From: Caldimonas tepidiphila
Lineage (GTDB): Bacteria > Pseudomonadota > Gammaproteobacteria > Burkholderiales > Burkholderiaceae_C
Length of the DNA stretch: 64,000 nucleotides
Direction: 5' to 3'
NCBI RefSeq assembly: GCF_003569765.1
Contig: NZ_QXMG01000030.1
Coordinates: forward strand, 1-64,000
Shown here: one piece after another, positions 42,763-52,536 of the stretch
Layout: each line of letters opens with the position of its first letter
How positions within the stretch are numbered: position 1 is the stretch's first letter
Notes under the pieces: model-generated
Databases searched by the model: none
What the model was told of the DNA's origin: nothing
Seen by the model: the letters and a program-made list of their open reading frames with translations, nothing else
Position numbers and translations under genes: made by a program

Positions 42763-43353
42763 TCAGGCGCCGAGGCCGAGCAGCCGGCGCAGCTCCTCGG
42801 TGCCCATGCCGCCCGCATGCATGCCGAACGCGCCCGTGGCGGCATTGCGGAAGTAGAGCGCCGGCACGCTGTCGGCGCCGAGGCGGCGCAGCAGCTCGGT
42901 GTTGTTCTGCACGCGGGTGCGGACCGCCTCGTCCGAGGACGTCTCGCCCTGCTGCGCGCGCTTCTCGCGCACCAGCACCGCATGGCGGTCCATCGCCTCG
43001 GCGGGCTGCGGCGCGGCGAGGATCGCGGCGCCGTGGCCGACCGAGGCCGGCGACAGCAGGCCGACCGGCATCCACACCATCTTGATGCGCCCGAACAGCG
43101 GCTTCGACGCCTCCCACAGCGTCGCGCAATGCGGGCACAGCGGGTCGAAGAACACCTGGACCGCATGGGCGGCCATCATCTGGCCCACCGTGAAGCCGCT
43201 GCCGCCGGCGGCGAGCTGGTAGGCGGCCTGCGGGTCGGCCGGCGGCGGCGGCAGCGCCGCTTCGGCCGGCCTGGTCTCGTCGCGCGAGCATGCGGCCAGC
43301 AGCCAGGGGCTCAGCAGCACGGTGCCGCCCAGGAGGAGGTTTCTTCGCTTCAT
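42763..43353 (-). CDS. DsbG/DsbC-like thioredoxin-fold lipoprotein
   Basis: This gene encodes 196 residues. The N-terminal signal ends in a lipobox (LLAACSRD, Cys at about residue 22), so it is predicted to be a lipoprotein in the periplasm. The thioredoxin-type active site is FFDPLCPHCATLW (CPHC), and the cis-Pro region reads SVPALYFRN. It resembles the thiol:disulfide interchange protein DsbG. It lacks the long N-terminal dimerisation domain of true DsbC/DsbG, so it may act as a monomer. Confidence 0.83.
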   Translation of the reverse strand: MKRRNLLLGGTVLLSPWLLAACSRDETRPAEAALPPPPADPQAAYQLAAGGSGFTVGQMMAAHAVQVFFDPLCPHCATLWEASKPLFGRIKMVWMPVGLLSPASVGHGAAILAAPQPAEAMDRHAVLVREKRAQQGETSSDEAVRTRVQNNTELLRRLGADSVPALYFRNAATGAFGMHAGGMGTEELRRLLGLGA

Positions 43354-43579
43354 GCAGGATCGGGGCAAGGTGGAGGGAGAGGGTTCCCGGCCGCTCGGGG
43401 ACTGCGCCCGGCACCGGACGGATGCGCGCAAGCTTAGAGAAATTCCCCGCGCCCTGCAGTGCGTCCGCGCACTGCCGCCCTCGCAGCGGCTGCGGCCTTC
43501 GCCGGCGCCGCGGGCGTGAGATCGACCGCACCCGTGGCGCCGGGCTCCATTGCGCGGGACCCGGCGCCGTGCAAGAGTG

Positions 43580-43939
43580 ATGCCCATGAAGTTCGCCCTC
43601 TCCCTGCTCGGTGCCCTCGTCCTCGGGCTCGGCGCGGCGTGGCCGCAGCCGGCGGCGGCCGAATCGCTGCGCTGCGGCCGCGGCATCGCGGACATCGGCG
43701 ACACGCGGCTGTCGGTGCTCTACAAGTGCGGGGAGCCGCTGATGCGCGACAGCTACTGCGCGCCGGTCTACCAAGGCCCGGTGTACCCGGGCGCGCCGCT
43801 GCCGCCTGCCGTCCTCGGCCTGCCCTGCCAGCCGGTCGACGAGTGGCTCTACGACCGCGGGCCGGGCAACCTGATGGCCACGGTGCGCTTCCAGTCGGGC
43901 GCAGTGCAGTCGATCCGCTACGGCCGGGTGCCGCAGTAG
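43580..43939 (+). CDS. DUF2845 periplasmic protein
   Basis: This gene encodes 119 residues. A signal peptide (hydrophobic residues 4-22, ending AAAES) precedes LRCGRGIADIGDTRLSVLYKCGEP, the DUF2845 hallmark with two Cys. A C-terminal block, DEWLYDRGPGNLMATVRF, follows. Function unknown. There are two in-frame ATGs (43580 and 43586); the second may be used. Its last 22 bp overlap the end of the convergent nucleotidyltransferase gene. Confidence 0.82.
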   Translation: MPMKFALSLLGALVLGLGAAWPQPAAAESLRCGRGIADIGDTRLSVLYKCGEPLMRDSYCAPVYQGPVYPGAPLPPAVLGLPCQPVDEWLYDRGPGNLMATVRFQSGAVQSIRYGRVPQ

Positions 43940-44772
43940 CCCGGCGGGCCGGCCCGGCGCCCGGGAATCGCCTCCGTCCAGATGGCGATGTCCTCGGTGC
44001 TCATCGAGCCGTTCGGCTGCTCGCGGCCGTCGCCGTAGCCGCGGCGCTCGACGTCGTGCAGGTACTGCTCGCGCGACAGCAGCGTGCCGCGGCAGATGCC
44101 TTCGGCCGGCAGCGGCGCCCGCATCTCGTCGTGCAGCCGCTCCATCAGGCGCTCCATCAGCCAGCGCGGCACGCGGTCGCGATCGTCGGGATAGACGAAG
44201 CCGAAGAGGATCAGGTGGTTCAGCAGCACGCGCCAGTGCGGCCCGATGCGCTCGAGCAGGCGCGCCCAGTCCAGCACGTCGGCATGCGCGTGCATCAGGT
44301 GCGCGACGTCGGCGCCGTCGTAGCGCTCGCGCTCCATCACGAAGACCTTGGACCAGATCATCTCCTCGACCGGCACGAGCTTCACCGGCACGCCGAGGAT
44401 CTCCGCGTCCCGGCCATGCTCGAACCAGACGTCGTCCACCCGCGCGATGCCGTTGCCCGAGTTGTAGACGAGGTCCACGCAGGTCGGGCCGGCATGCACC
44501 TTCCCCAGCCAGTGCGGGAAGGTGCGCTCGGTCTCGTGCCCCGCGGCGGCGAGGACCTGCGCGCAGCGCGCGAAATCGGCCTCCCGGATGAAGAGGTCGA
44601 GGTCCTTGGTCTGCCGCCGGATCCCGGTGTGGTCCGCGAAGGCGTAGGTCCCGCCGACCAGGAAGGGCACGCCCGCGCGGCTCAGCGCCTCCAGCACCTG
44701 CCGGTAGCAGGCCTCCGCGGCGGAATCGGGCGTGGCGGCGCCGGGGGGCGTCTGCGGCGTGTTCTGCTCCAT
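43918..44772 (-). CDS. Nucleotidyltransferase family protein
   Basis: This gene encodes 284 residues. The nucleotidyltransferase motif GGTYAFADHTG plus KDLDLFIREAD supplies the metal-binding Asp-x-Asp pair; FVYPDDRDRVPRWLMERL is a conserved C-terminal block. It resembles the 'nucleotidyltransferase AbiEii/MNT-like' annotation class in high-G+C betaproteobacteria. No antitoxin-like partner is adjacent, so a toxin role is not supported. The ATG at 44772 was chosen because upstream codons lack resemblance. Confidence 0.78.
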   Translation of the reverse strand: MEQNTPQTPPGAATPDSAAEACYRQVLEALSRAGVPFLVGGTYAFADHTGIRRQTKDLDLFIREADFARCAQVLAAAGHETERTFPHWLGKVHAGPTCVDLVYNSGNGIARVDDVWFEHGRDAEILGVPVKLVPVEEMIWSKVFVMERERYDGADVAHLMHAHADVLDWARLLERIGPHWRVLLNHLILFGFVYPDDRDRVPRWLMERLMERLHDEMRAPLPAEGICRGTLLSREQYLHDVERRGYGDGREQPNGSMSTEDIAIWTEAIPGRRAGPPGYCGTRP

Positions 44773-44971
44773 GCCCGGCTCAAGCAAGCGACATGCCTTC
44801 CCCGCATGCAGGGGGGAAGCGCTATTGAAACAAGCTTTTCCGCACAGCAATCGGTGTCAACCCTAGGTGTTTGAGGCCTGGAGGTCTATGATCCGCGCTG
44901 TCTTGAGCGTGATCAGACTTGCCGGGGGCGAATCGCCGCCCCGGAGGCAAGATTTCAGGGGAGACGACGGT

Positions 44972-45241
44972 TTGAGCAATCTGCTGGACGAAGCAGCGCG
45001 ATTCTGGCTGCACCTGGTCTACCTGCAGCAGAGCGCCCAGCGCCTCGACAAGGAGGTGTTCCGGGCGGCGGAGATCTCGGTTCGCAACTGCGCCCACTGC
45101 CAGCAGGGTCGGGACGCGGGGCACCGGGAGTTCCACCACTGCGACAAGGTCGGGCTCATCGTCAACCGGCGCGACTGCTGCACGCAGTTCGCCTTCGAGA
45201 ACGAGGCGGAGACCTGCTTCCCTTCGAGCCAGCCGGCCTGA
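44972..45241 (+). CDS. Small Cys-rich hypothetical protein
   Basis: This gene encodes 89 residues. A helical N-terminus (DEAARFWLHLVYLQQSAQ) precedes a compact Cys/His region: NCAHCQQG, HHCDKVG and RRDCCTQF, with enough ligands for a zinc or Fe-S site. The TTG at 44972 was chosen because GGGGAG lies 8 bases upstream; ATGs at 44867 and 44888 in the same frame are alternatives. No family was recognised. It is monocistronic. Confidence 0.55.
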   Translation: MSNLLDEAARFWLHLVYLQQSAQRLDKEVFRAAEISVRNCAHCQQGRDAGHREFHHCDKVGLIVNRRDCCTQFAFENEAETCFPSSQPA

Positions 45242-45485
45242 GGGGGCCGCGCCCCCCGCGCCGGAGCCCTTGCGAAGGGCAAATCCTTCGGCCGCCCTTT
45301 GGGCGCCGGGCGGAGGCCAAAGCTGCCGGCCCGTCGTCGGCGGGGTGGGCAGGCGCAGCAACCCGCCGTCCCCTGAGAAGTCACCCGCGGTCCCTGCCGA
45401 TCGATGCCTCGGCCGCAGGACGGGAGCGCGGCCGTCGTCGCAATGCAGGTCCCGCCGCGGGGTCGGCGGGAGATCGAGGGTGGAC

Positions 45486-46742
45486 ATGCTGAGGGCATCG
45501 CTGTGGGGCGCAGCCGCCGTCGCGCTGGCGCTGCTGGCCGGCTGCGCCAGCACCGAGCAGGTGGCCGGCGCCGCGGTGCGGACCAACCTGGTGCAGGAGC
45601 AGGCGCACAACCAGATGCTGGTGCTGAACGTGCTGCGCGCCTACGAGCGCAAGCCGATGCACTTCACGCAGGTGACGACCGTGCGCCTGCCTCCCGCGTT
45701 CGGCAATGCCGGCCTCTCGCTCGGCCTGCCCTTCGGTGGCGACGCCGCCAGCGTCTACTCGCTCGGCCCCTCCTTCAACGTGCAGCACTCGGTGGACACC
45801 GCGGTGCTTAACACGCAGGAGTTCATGCGCGGCGTGACCACCCCGGTGCCCGTCTCGCTGATGCTGTACTTCCTCGACCAGGGCTGGCCGCCGCAGCTGG
45901 TGCTGCACATGTTCGTGCGGGGGGTCGAGTTCTACGAGGGCCAGGACATCACGCCGATCGAGCGCGTGACGAACTATCCGGAGAACAGGAGCGAGTTCGA
46001 GCGCTTCCAGCGCGTGCTGGGCGACCTGCGCCGCTGCGACTTCGAGCCGCGCAAGCAGTACGAGCATGTCTTCTACAGCGCCATCCTCGACGGCAGCGAG
46101 TTCAAGAAGCTGCCGGAGATGGCGGCGGTGAAGTCGGCCGGGCTGGTGCCGGTTCCGGTGGACCGCGACGGCAAGGCGACCACCGACGAGAAGCAGCAGG
46201 TCGGCTTGCGCTTCGCCGCGGTGACGCAGACGCTCGGCTTCGATCTGAAGAACCGGCCCGGCGGCGGCGAGCCCTGCGAGGGCCTGCGCGCGTCGAGCTG
46301 GCGGGTGCCGACCAAGACGCTGACGACGCGCGCCGACCCGCAGGCGCAGGACCCGAAGGCGCGCTCGGTGCGGCTGCTGATCCGCTCGCCCGAGGCGATG
46401 ATCTACTACCTCGGCGAGATCGCCCGCGCCCAGCTCCACGGCCAGTTCACGGACGCGTCGCCGCAGCGCCTGCCCGTCGAGCCGGGCTTTCCCTCCATCG
46501 GGCCGCTGCCCGACGAGGGCGCCGCGCAGCGCCCGCCGCCGGAGACGCTGTTCGAGCTGAAGGAAGGCGTGGTCGAGAACGCCGCGCTGACGCTGGAGTA
46601 CGGCGGCAAGACCTACTCCATCCCGCCCTCGACGCTGCACAACCGCAGCATGCACGTGCTGTGGCTGCTGTCGCAGATCCTCGCGCTGCAGAACAAGGGC
46701 ACCGACCTGCCGTCGACCCCCAACGTCCGGCTGATCCAGTAA
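45486..46742 (+). CDS. Conserved lipoprotein of unknown function
   Basis: This gene encodes 418 residues. The signal peptide ends in LLAGCAST (lipobox Cys at about residue 20). The body contains NQMLVLNVLRAYERKPMHFT, a long mixed domain and, near the C-terminus, RSPEAMIYYLGEIARAQL and YSIPPSTLHNRSMHVLWLL. No domain name was recognised; sequences of this build occur in many proteobacteria as unnamed outer-membrane lipoproteins. The ATG at 45486 is preceded by gaggg about 9 bases upstream. Confidence 0.7.
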   Translation: MLRASLWGAAAVALALLAGCASTEQVAGAAVRTNLVQEQAHNQMLVLNVLRAYERKPMHFTQVTTVRLPPAFGNAGLSLGLPFGGDAASVYSLGPSFNVQHSVDTAVLNTQEFMRGVTTPVPVSLMLYFLDQGWPPQLVLHMFVRGVEFYEGQDITPIERVTNYPENRSEFERFQRVLGDLRRCDFEPRKQYEHVFYSAILDGSEFKKLPEMAAVKSAGLVPVPVDRDGKATTDEKQQVGLRFAAVTQTLGFDLKNRPGGGEPCEGLRASSWRVPTKTLTTRADPQAQDPKARSVRLLIRSPEAMIYYLGEIARAQLHGQFTDASPQRLPVEPGFPSIGPLPDEGAAQRPPPETLFELKEGVVENAALTLEYGGKTYSIPPSTLHNRSMHVLWLLSQILALQNKGTDLPSTPNVRLIQ

Positions 46743-46775
46743 CCGGCCGGTCGGCGGGCAGGGATCCGCCGGAGC

Positions 46776-47414
46776 TCAGTCGAGGCCGAGCGCGTCCCGG
46801 TAGAAGGCGATGCGGGCGGCCTGCTCGCCGGCGACGCACTCCCGGTCGGCCCCGCAGGCCTTGAGCCGCCGGTAGAACTCGTTCTTGTGCCGGCCCTGCT
46901 CGGCCCGCGAGAGTTTCAGCCCGTCGCGGTAGGACTGCCACAGCCGCCCGAGCCGCAGGTCCTGCTCCGACAGCTCGCGGTCCCGGCAGACCAGCAACTC
47001 GTGGGGCGCCCGCGCGTTCCGGCACCAGGCCGGGCGCGGGAAGTCCCCGGCCTCCTCGGCCGCCGCCGGCGGTTCCTCCCGCTCGCGCGCGGGCGGCGCG
47101 TCCTCCTGCGGTCGCAGCAGCGCGGCATAGCCGGGCTCGAAGCGGAACAGCGATCCGTCCAGTTCCTGCGCCGCCCCCTCGCCCTCCCAGTCCACCACCG
47201 GATTCCCCCGCTCGTTGACCGACCAGCAGCCTGCGGTGCGCTGCCCGCCGAGGCTGCGAAAGGCCTGCCGCCGCTCCCCGCCCTCACCCTCCGTGCACGG
47301 CTCGGTCCTCAGGACGACGGCGAGGTCGCCGTCGCGGTAGCTCGCCAGCGGGCCCGCCGCCACGCCGGCGCCGCTCGCCAGCACGGCGGCCATCAGCAGC
47401 ACTCGGAAGAACAC
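46776..47414 (-). CDS. LprI-like periplasmic protein
   Basis: This gene encodes 212 residues. A GTG start at 47414, with GGAGAGG 4 bases upstream, gives a signal peptide (FRVLLMAAVLASGAGVAAG). The C-terminal third contains CRNARAPHELLVCRDRELS and the Cys-rich ACGADRECVAGEQ, the pattern of the LprI/DUF1311 lysozyme-inhibitor-like family with paired Cys. The central part is Glu/Ala/Pro-rich linker. A periplasmic location is expected. Confidence 0.7.
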   Translation of the reverse strand: MFFRVLLMAAVLASGAGVAAGPLASYRDGDLAVVLRTEPCTEGEGGERRQAFRSLGGQRTAGCWSVNERGNPVVDWEGEGAAQELDGSLFRFEPGYAALLRPQEDAPPAREREEPPAAAEEAGDFPRPAWCRNARAPHELLVCRDRELSEQDLRLGRLWQSYRDGLKLSRAEQGRHKNEFYRRLKACGADRECVAGEQAARIAFYRDALGLD

Positions 47415-47600
47415 CTGCCTCTCCTTCTTCGCCTTGCAGCGGCCGCCGCGGCAATCACCCGCGCCGATCGCCGGGAAGCCGGGCTCGGGACCACCGCGTC
47501 CCGTCCAGGTGGAGCAAGGGACGAACCGGCCGCGGCCGACGACGCGCTCCGTCCGGAATCGGGTCGAGAACTTCGGGCAAGGCCCGCGCCTCCAAGAAGG

Positions 47601-48119
47601 ATGCACCGTTCGCTGCTCGTCCTGGCCCTGGCGCTCGCCGCAGGCACTTCTGCCGCACAGCAAGGAACAGGAAGCCTGCGCTCCCCGCACTGCGTTCGCG
47701 CGCTGGACATGCTGCAGGCGGGCGAGGGCGAGGCTGCGGCCGAGGCGGGGCGGCGGGCAGGCTCCCCGCCGTCCCCGGTCGCACGCGCCCGGCTGGAGAC
47801 GCTGCGGCGCCAAGCGGCGCGGGCCTGCCTCGGCGCGGGCGCTGGCGCGGACCGTCCCGTGCCCGCCGGGCGCCTCGCGCAGCCGCCGGTCGCGGTGCCG
47901 CCGCTGCCCCTTCCACCGCCGCGCCCCCTTGCCCCGCCGCAGGCCTCGCAGCCGCTGCCGCCGCTGAAGCCGGTCGAGCCGCCGCCGACCCTCACCGGCT
48001 GCGATGCCACCGGCTGCTGGGCGAGCGACGGGACGCGGCTTCAGCAGGTGGGGCCCGCGCTGCTCGGCCCCCGCGGGTTCTGCCATGCGCAGGGGGCGCT
48101 GCTGCAGTGCCCGCCGTGA
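47601..48119 (+). CDS. Exported Pro-rich hypothetical protein
   Basis: This gene encodes 172 residues. A signal peptide (LLVLALALAAGTSAAQ) is followed by a short Cys-containing helical part (SPHCVRALDMLQAG, then RRQAARACLG), a Pro/Leu-rich linker (about residues 95-135) and a C-terminal Cys motif (TGCDATGCWASDG). The layout suggests a periplasmic protein with disulfides spanning a flexible linker. No family was recognised. It is divergent from the LprI-like gene (187 bp). Confidence 0.65.
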   Translation: MHRSLLVLALALAAGTSAAQQGTGSLRSPHCVRALDMLQAGEGEAAAEAGRRAGSPPSPVARARLETLRRQAARACLGAGAGADRPVPAGRLAQPPVAVPPLPLPPPRPLAPPQASQPLPPLKPVEPPPTLTGCDATGCWASDGTRLQQVGPALLGPRGFCHAQGALLQCPP

Positions 48120-48159
48120 ACGGTGCGCGGGAATCCGGGAGGCGGGTCCCGGACCGGGT

Positions 48160-49902
48160 TCAGAAGCTTTCCCAGTCGTCCGCGCCGGTCTTCACGAGGG
48201 CGGCATCATGATTCGCCCTGGCGGGCAGGACCTTCGGCTGCGCGAGGACGCGGGCAGCCGGCGGGTCCGCGCGCTCGACGGGCGCCACAGCCGCGGGGGC
48301 GAGCGCAACGGCCGTCCCGCCGGCAGGGACCTCACCGGACGGGTGCAGGGCCTGCGCCCGGCTGCCGGGGGCAAGCTTGAACGCCGCCACCAGCTCGACC
48401 AGGCCTTGCGCCTGATGCTTCAGCGCCTCGGCCGCCGCTGCACTCTCCTCGACCAGCGCCGCGTTCTGCTGCGTGACCTGGTCCATCTGCGAGACGGCCT
48501 GCTCGACCTGGCCGACGCCGCTGCTCTGCTCGACGCTGGCGGCGCTGATCTCGGCCACGATGTCGCTCACGCGCCGGATCGCGGCGACGATCTCCTCCAT
48601 GGAGCGGCCGGCCTCGTCCGCGAGCGCGCCGCCCTGCTCGACCTGCTCCACGCTGCCGGTGATGAGCGTCTTGATCTCCTTGGCCGCCTCGGCGCTGCGC
48701 TGCGCCAGGCCGCGCACCTCGCCGGCCACGACCGCGAAGCCGCGGCCCTGCTCGCCCGCGCGCGCCGCCTCCACCGCCGCGTTGAGCGCGAGGATGTTGG
48801 TCTGGAAGGCGATGCCGTCGATCACGCCGATGATCTCGGAGATCTTGCGCGAGCTCTCGTGGATGCCGCGCATCGTGTCGACGACGCGCCCGACGACCTG
48901 CCCGCCTCCGACCGCGAGGCCGGACGCGCTCTGCGCGAGCTGCTCGGCCTGCCGCGCGTTGTCGCTGTTGTTGCGCACGGTGGAGCCCAGCTGCGTCATC
49001 GTCGCCGAGGTCTGTTGCAGCGCGCTCGCCTGCTCCTCGGTGCGCTGGCTCAAGTCCGCGTTCCCGATCGCGATCTGGGAGGTGCCGGTGGCGATGGACT
49101 CGCTGCTCTGCACCACCTGCGTGACCATGCCGGCGAGGCCCTGCGTCATCGTCTGCAGCGCCTGCATCAGGCGCGCAGTCTCGTCGCGCCCCTCGGGGCG
49201 GACCGTGCGCGTCAGGTCCCCGGCCGCGACCGCTTCGGCCAACTCGACCGCATCGGCCAGCGGCCGGGTGATCGACCGCACCAGCGCCCAGGCGAACAGC
49301 GCCGCGCCCAGGCCCAGCACCGAGACCAGGCCCACCGTGAGCCAGACCTTGGCCTCGTAGGCCTGCTGGCTGTCGGCATAGGCCTGCCCGGCCACGCGCA
49401 ACTGCAGCGCGCTCAGCTCCCCCATGATCCCTGCGACCGGGTCGATGGCCGGGTACATTTCCTGGGCCGCGTAGTGGCGCAGGCCTTCGGCATCGCCGCG
49501 CCGCAGGATGTCCAGCAGCGCCTGCGCCGCCCCGTCCGCCGCCTTCATCAGCGGCTCGGCCCTCGCCGCCAGCGCCTCCTCCTCGGCGGTCATCTCGGTC
49601 GCCGAATAGGCCCGCCACTCCTGCTCGACCGTGCCGCGGGCCTTCGAGATCGAGGCCGCCGCGGCCTCCAGCGTGAGGGCTCCGTCGCGCGCCTTGTGCG
49701 CGGCGTCCACGATGTCGACGGCATAGGCGTCGGCCACCCTCTTGATCTGCTCGAGCGGAACGATCCGGTCCTGGTAGATGGAGCGCAGCGTCGTGTTGGC
49801 GCCGCGGAGTTCGAGCAGGCCGGTAGCGGCCAGGAGCAGGGAGAGTCCGAGAAGGACGGCCGCCAGCAGGGTGAGCCGGGTCTTGATGAGCAGCTTGTTC
49901 AT
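48160..49902 (-). CDS. Methyl-accepting chemotaxis protein
   Basis: This gene encodes 580 residues. An N-terminal membrane helix ([19 protein letters not shown]) precedes a ~160-residue periplasmic four-helix ligand domain and a second helix ([18 protein letters not shown]). HAMP and the signalling domain follow, with the hairpin tip [37 protein letters not shown]. The C-terminus is DWESF, a pentapeptide of the kind that tethers CheR/CheB. It is monocistronic with no che genes nearby. The ATG at 49902 was chosen because the membrane helix follows directly. Confidence 0.93.
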   Translation of the reverse strand: MNKLLIKTRLTLLAAVLLGLSLLLAATGLLELRGANTTLRSIYQDRIVPLEQIKRVADAYAVDIVDAAHKARDGALTLEAAAASISKARGTVEQEWRAYSATEMTAEEEALAARAEPLMKAADGAAQALLDILRRGDAEGLRHYAAQEMYPAIDPVAGIMGELSALQLRVAGQAYADSQQAYEAKVWLTVGLVSVLGLGAALFAWALVRSITRPLADAVELAEAVAAGDLTRTVRPEGRDETARLMQALQTMTQGLAGMVTQVVQSSESIATGTSQIAIGNADLSQRTEEQASALQQTSATMTQLGSTVRNNSDNARQAEQLAQSASGLAVGGGQVVGRVVDTMRGIHESSRKISEIIGVIDGIAFQTNILALNAAVEAARAGEQGRGFAVVAGEVRGLAQRSAEAAKEIKTLITGSVEQVEQGGALADEAGRSMEEIVAAIRRVSDIVAEISAASVEQSSGVGQVEQAVSQMDQVTQQNAALVEESAAAAEALKHQAQGLVELVAAFKLAPGSRAQALHPSGEVPAGGTAVALAPAAVAPVERADPPAARVLAQPKVLPARANHDAALVKTGADDWESF

Positions 49903-50078
49903 GAAAGCAAGAAAGCGGCAGCCGGAAGTCGAGGCGCTGCCTGTGAAGAAAAAGAAAGGTCGATGAATCGGGGACAGCCCCGGTTCGCGGCGTCCCTTGC
50001 GCGCACTGGCCCGGCCCCCCGGCACCGGGATCGCGGGCCTCGGCGGAGCGGCCTGCGCCCGCCGGGCCGCCTCGGCCC

Positions 50079-50885
50079 TCAGCGCTGCGGTCCGAAGATT
50101 TCCTCGGCGCTCGTCAAGGCACTGAAGGCCGGCCGGGCGAAGAAGTAGCCCTGCATCAGGTGGATGCCCGCGTCGGCGAGGAAGTCGCGCTCGCCGGCAG
50201 ACTCGACGCCCTCGGCAATCAGGACGATCCCGAGTTCCCGGCACAGGCCCGCGGTGGCGCGCACGATGGCCTGGCGCGGACGCGAGGCCTCGACCCCGCG
50301 GATCAGCTCCATGTCCAGCTTGACGATGTCCGGCACGAAGTCCGCGAGCAGCGCGAGACCTGCGTAGCCGGCGCCGAAGTCGTCGATCGCCGTCTTGAAG
50401 CCGATGCGCTTGTATTCGCGCATCACCTCGGCGTACCAGGCGGCGTCCTCCACCCGCTCGCCTTCGGTGGTCTCGAAGACGATGTTCTCTACCGGGAAGC
50501 CGTAGGCGCGCGCTGCCTCCAGCGTGGTGCGGATGCAGACCTCGGGCCGGTAGACCGCGTTGGGAAGGAAGTTGATCGACAGCCGCCCGTCGAGGCCCAG
50601 GTCCGAGGCCTGCCGGATCGCCTTCACGCGGCAGGCCTGGTCGAAGCGGTAGCGGTTGGCCTCGTTCACCTGCGAGAGCACGGTTGGGGCGGGTTCGCCG
50701 TTCGTCCCGCGCACGAGCGCCTCGTGGGCATAGACCGAGCGGGACGCGATGTCGACGATCGGCTGGTAGGCGAAGGCGAATCCGAAGCCCAGCTTCGCCG
50801 CGTCGGCGCAGTCCCCGCCGCAGGGGCGGGTCGCACCTTCAGGGGAGCCGCCGCGGGACTGCACGGGAAATGTCGTCTGGCTCAT
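50079..50885 (-). CDS. Stand-alone EAL-domain phosphodiesterase
   Basis: This gene encodes 268 residues comprising essentially one EAL domain (from about residue 30). Conserved catalytic residues are present: the EAL signature in [36 protein letters not shown] (the Asp pair), [12 protein letters not shown] and IAEGVES. It should degrade cyclic di-GMP to pGpG. There is no sensory domain and no membrane segment. It lies beside the chemoreceptor gene but has its own 176-bp upstream region. Confidence 0.9.
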   Translation of the reverse strand: MSQTTFPVQSRGGSPEGATRPCGGDCADAAKLGFGFAFAYQPIVDIASRSVYAHEALVRGTNGEPAPTVLSQVNEANRYRFDQACRVKAIRQASDLGLDGRLSINFLPNAVYRPEVCIRTTLEAARAYGFPVENIVFETTEGERVEDAAWYAEVMREYKRIGFKTAIDDFGAGYAGLALLADFVPDIVKLDMELIRGVEASRPRQAIVRATAGLCRELGIVLIAEGVESAGERDFLADAGIHLMQGYFFARPAFSALTSAEEIFGPQR

Positions 50886-50967
50886 CTGTGGGCCTCTTCT
50901 GCCGGGATGCAATAACCAATGGAAAAACGAAGTACGGTTCGTGACGGAAATGTCGACACCGGCCCCC

Positions 50968-51627
50968 TCACAGGTCGCGCATTCCGGCGAAGACCTCGTG
51001 CACCGGCCGCGTCTCGGGCAGCACATAGACGATCGCCCGGCTGCGGCCGAGCGCCGGCAGCACCACGTCCTCGTAGAAGGCGACCGGGACCACTACGCAG
51101 CCCAGCGAGACGCGCCGGTCGGCGAGGCTCGCGGACTTCAGGCGCTGCTCGCGGCGCTCGCGGCTGCTGCCCGGGCGCACGCGGTGGATCGCGAAACCGC
51201 TCTCGTACTCGACCCAGACGACGTGCTCGCCCTCGAGGTTGCGGCCCGGCTCCGACACGAAGCGCCCGGCCGGCGTGGTGCGCTCGTGCGGCAGGATCTT
51301 CGACAGCGGCCGCTCGCCGATGCCCGGCACCGTGTGGTCGCCCGGCGCAAGGCCGAGCAGCGCGGCCGACGTGCCGAGCAGCCTTCCGCCCGGCGCGAAC
51401 ACGAAGATCCGCGCGTCCTTCTTGTCGACGATCGCGAAGGGCAGGCCCCCGTGGTCCCCGGAGTGCATCACCCAGTGCGCAACCCAGCGCGCGTCGGCGG
51501 ACGCGCGCAGCCCGCCGAAGTCCACCTGCACGGCGGCGGGCGGCTGAACCGCGCCCGCGGTGCCGGCCAGCGTGAACATCCATGCCGCCAGCAGGGCGCG
51601 AAGGCCCCTTCTCCCTCCAAGCCGCAT
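50968..51627 (-). CDS. L,D-transpeptidase (YkuD-like), exported
   Basis: This gene encodes 219 residues. The signal peptide reads LRALLAAWMFTLAGTAGAV. The catalytic block is SLADRRVSLGCVVVP with the nucleophile Cys; upstream FAIHRVRPG supplies the conserved His. Such enzymes crosslink peptidoglycan by 3-3 links or attach lipoproteins. The ATG at 51627 is preceded by AGAGGA 6 bases upstream; a GTG 27 bp upstream is possible but has no such site. Confidence 0.8.
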   Translation of the reverse strand: MRLGGRRGLRALLAAWMFTLAGTAGAVQPPAAVQVDFGGLRASADARWVAHWVMHSGDHGGLPFAIVDKKDARIFVFAPGGRLLGTSAALLGLAPGDHTVPGIGERPLSKILPHERTTPAGRFVSEPGRNLEGEHVVWVEYESGFAIHRVRPGSSRERREQRLKSASLADRRVSLGCVVVPVAFYEDVVLPALGRSRAIVYVLPETRPVHEVFAGMRDL

Positions 51628-51715
51628 TCCGATCCTCTTGTCACCATTCGGCACACATGCTCACCCATGTGCCGATCCGTTGCGGGAGGGCCGATCCTAG
51701 CGGCAGCCGCCCTCC

Positions 51716-52510
51716 TTATTCCTTCTCAAGCGAGCGAAGGTGGGCAAAATTGCCGCACTCCGCCACCGGCTTTTCGGCCGGCCCGCCCTCGCGGGCACCG
51801 AGTTCGCGCCGCATCCGCTCCCAGTGCGAACCACGCCAGTAGACGCGGGCGCATTCCGGGCAGCGCCAGAAAGCATCGAAATGTTCCCGCGTGCGCGGCG
51901 GCAGCTGCGCCGCGACCTCCGCCTTCGGCACAGGCTCGAGCACCGCGTTGCAAAGCATGCAGCGGCCCGCCCCGCCGCCCTCGGGCGCCAGACCCACCCG
52001 CCGCGCCAGCTCGCGGAACTGCGCCAGCGCTTCCGTCTCGTGCAGGTAGCAGCCCTGCCGCACCTCGCGACGCATCAGCAGGTCGCGGTCGCGCGTCAGC
52101 AGCATCCGGTCCTCCGCGGCCGCGGTGGCGACCAGCTCGGCGTCGGGCCAGTCGTTGCGGAACAGCGTGTCGTAGCCGGCGAAGCGCAGGTAGCGCGCCA
52201 GCCGCCCGAGGTGCGCGTCGGCGGCGAAGCGCGGCGGCGCGGGGACGGGTTCGCGTGCCTCCTGCAGCGGCGCGAGCGTGCGGAACGCCGGGAAGACGGC
52301 GACACGGTCGCCGTCGCGCAGCGGCCGGTGCTCCAGCCCCACCGGCTCGCCGCCGAGCAGCACCAGCGCGACCTCGGTGTGCGGCACGCCGAGCGACTCG
52401 ACGACATGCTTCACGCTCTCGTGCGGCGCGGCGGCATGCGCGAAGGCGCGGCCGCGCCGCTGCGGCGCGAGGAAGCGGTTGAGTTCGGCGTAGAAGCGCA
52501 GCTCGGCCAT
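51716..52510 (-). CDS. Mut7-C RNAse and ubiquitin-like domain protein
   Basis: This gene encodes 264 residues. The N-terminal ~85 residues are a MoaD/ThiS-like ubiquitin fold (AELRFYAELNRFL, GEPVGLEHRPLRDGDRVAVF). The C-terminal Mut7-C part is a PIN-like nuclease with FAADAHLGRLARYLRFAG and RMLLTRDRDLL (acidic residues). A zinc ribbon follows: CMLCNAV, then CPECARVYWRG. This fixed domain order matches the family; its RNA substrate is unknown. The start is set by the conserved MAELRFYAELN. Confidence 0.88.
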   Translation of the reverse strand: MAELRFYAELNRFLAPQRRGRAFAHAAAPHESVKHVVESLGVPHTEVALVLLGGEPVGLEHRPLRDGDRVAVFPAFRTLAPLQEAREPVPAPPRFAADAHLGRLARYLRFAGYDTLFRNDWPDAELVATAAAEDRMLLTRDRDLLMRREVRQGCYLHETEALAQFRELARRVGLAPEGGGAGRCMLCNAVLEPVPKAEVAAQLPPRTREHFDAFWRCPECARVYWRGSHWERMRRELGAREGGPAEKPVAECGNFAHLRSLEKE

Positions 52511-52536
52511 GCACGCAAGCCGGGGTCCGCCCTGGC

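Noticed and set aside
43918-44772. Nucleotidyltransferase gene as the toxin half of an AbiE/MNT-type pair
   Set aside because: No small HEPN or antitoxin gene is adjacent, and the neighbour on one side is a periplasmic DUF2845 gene on the opposite strand.
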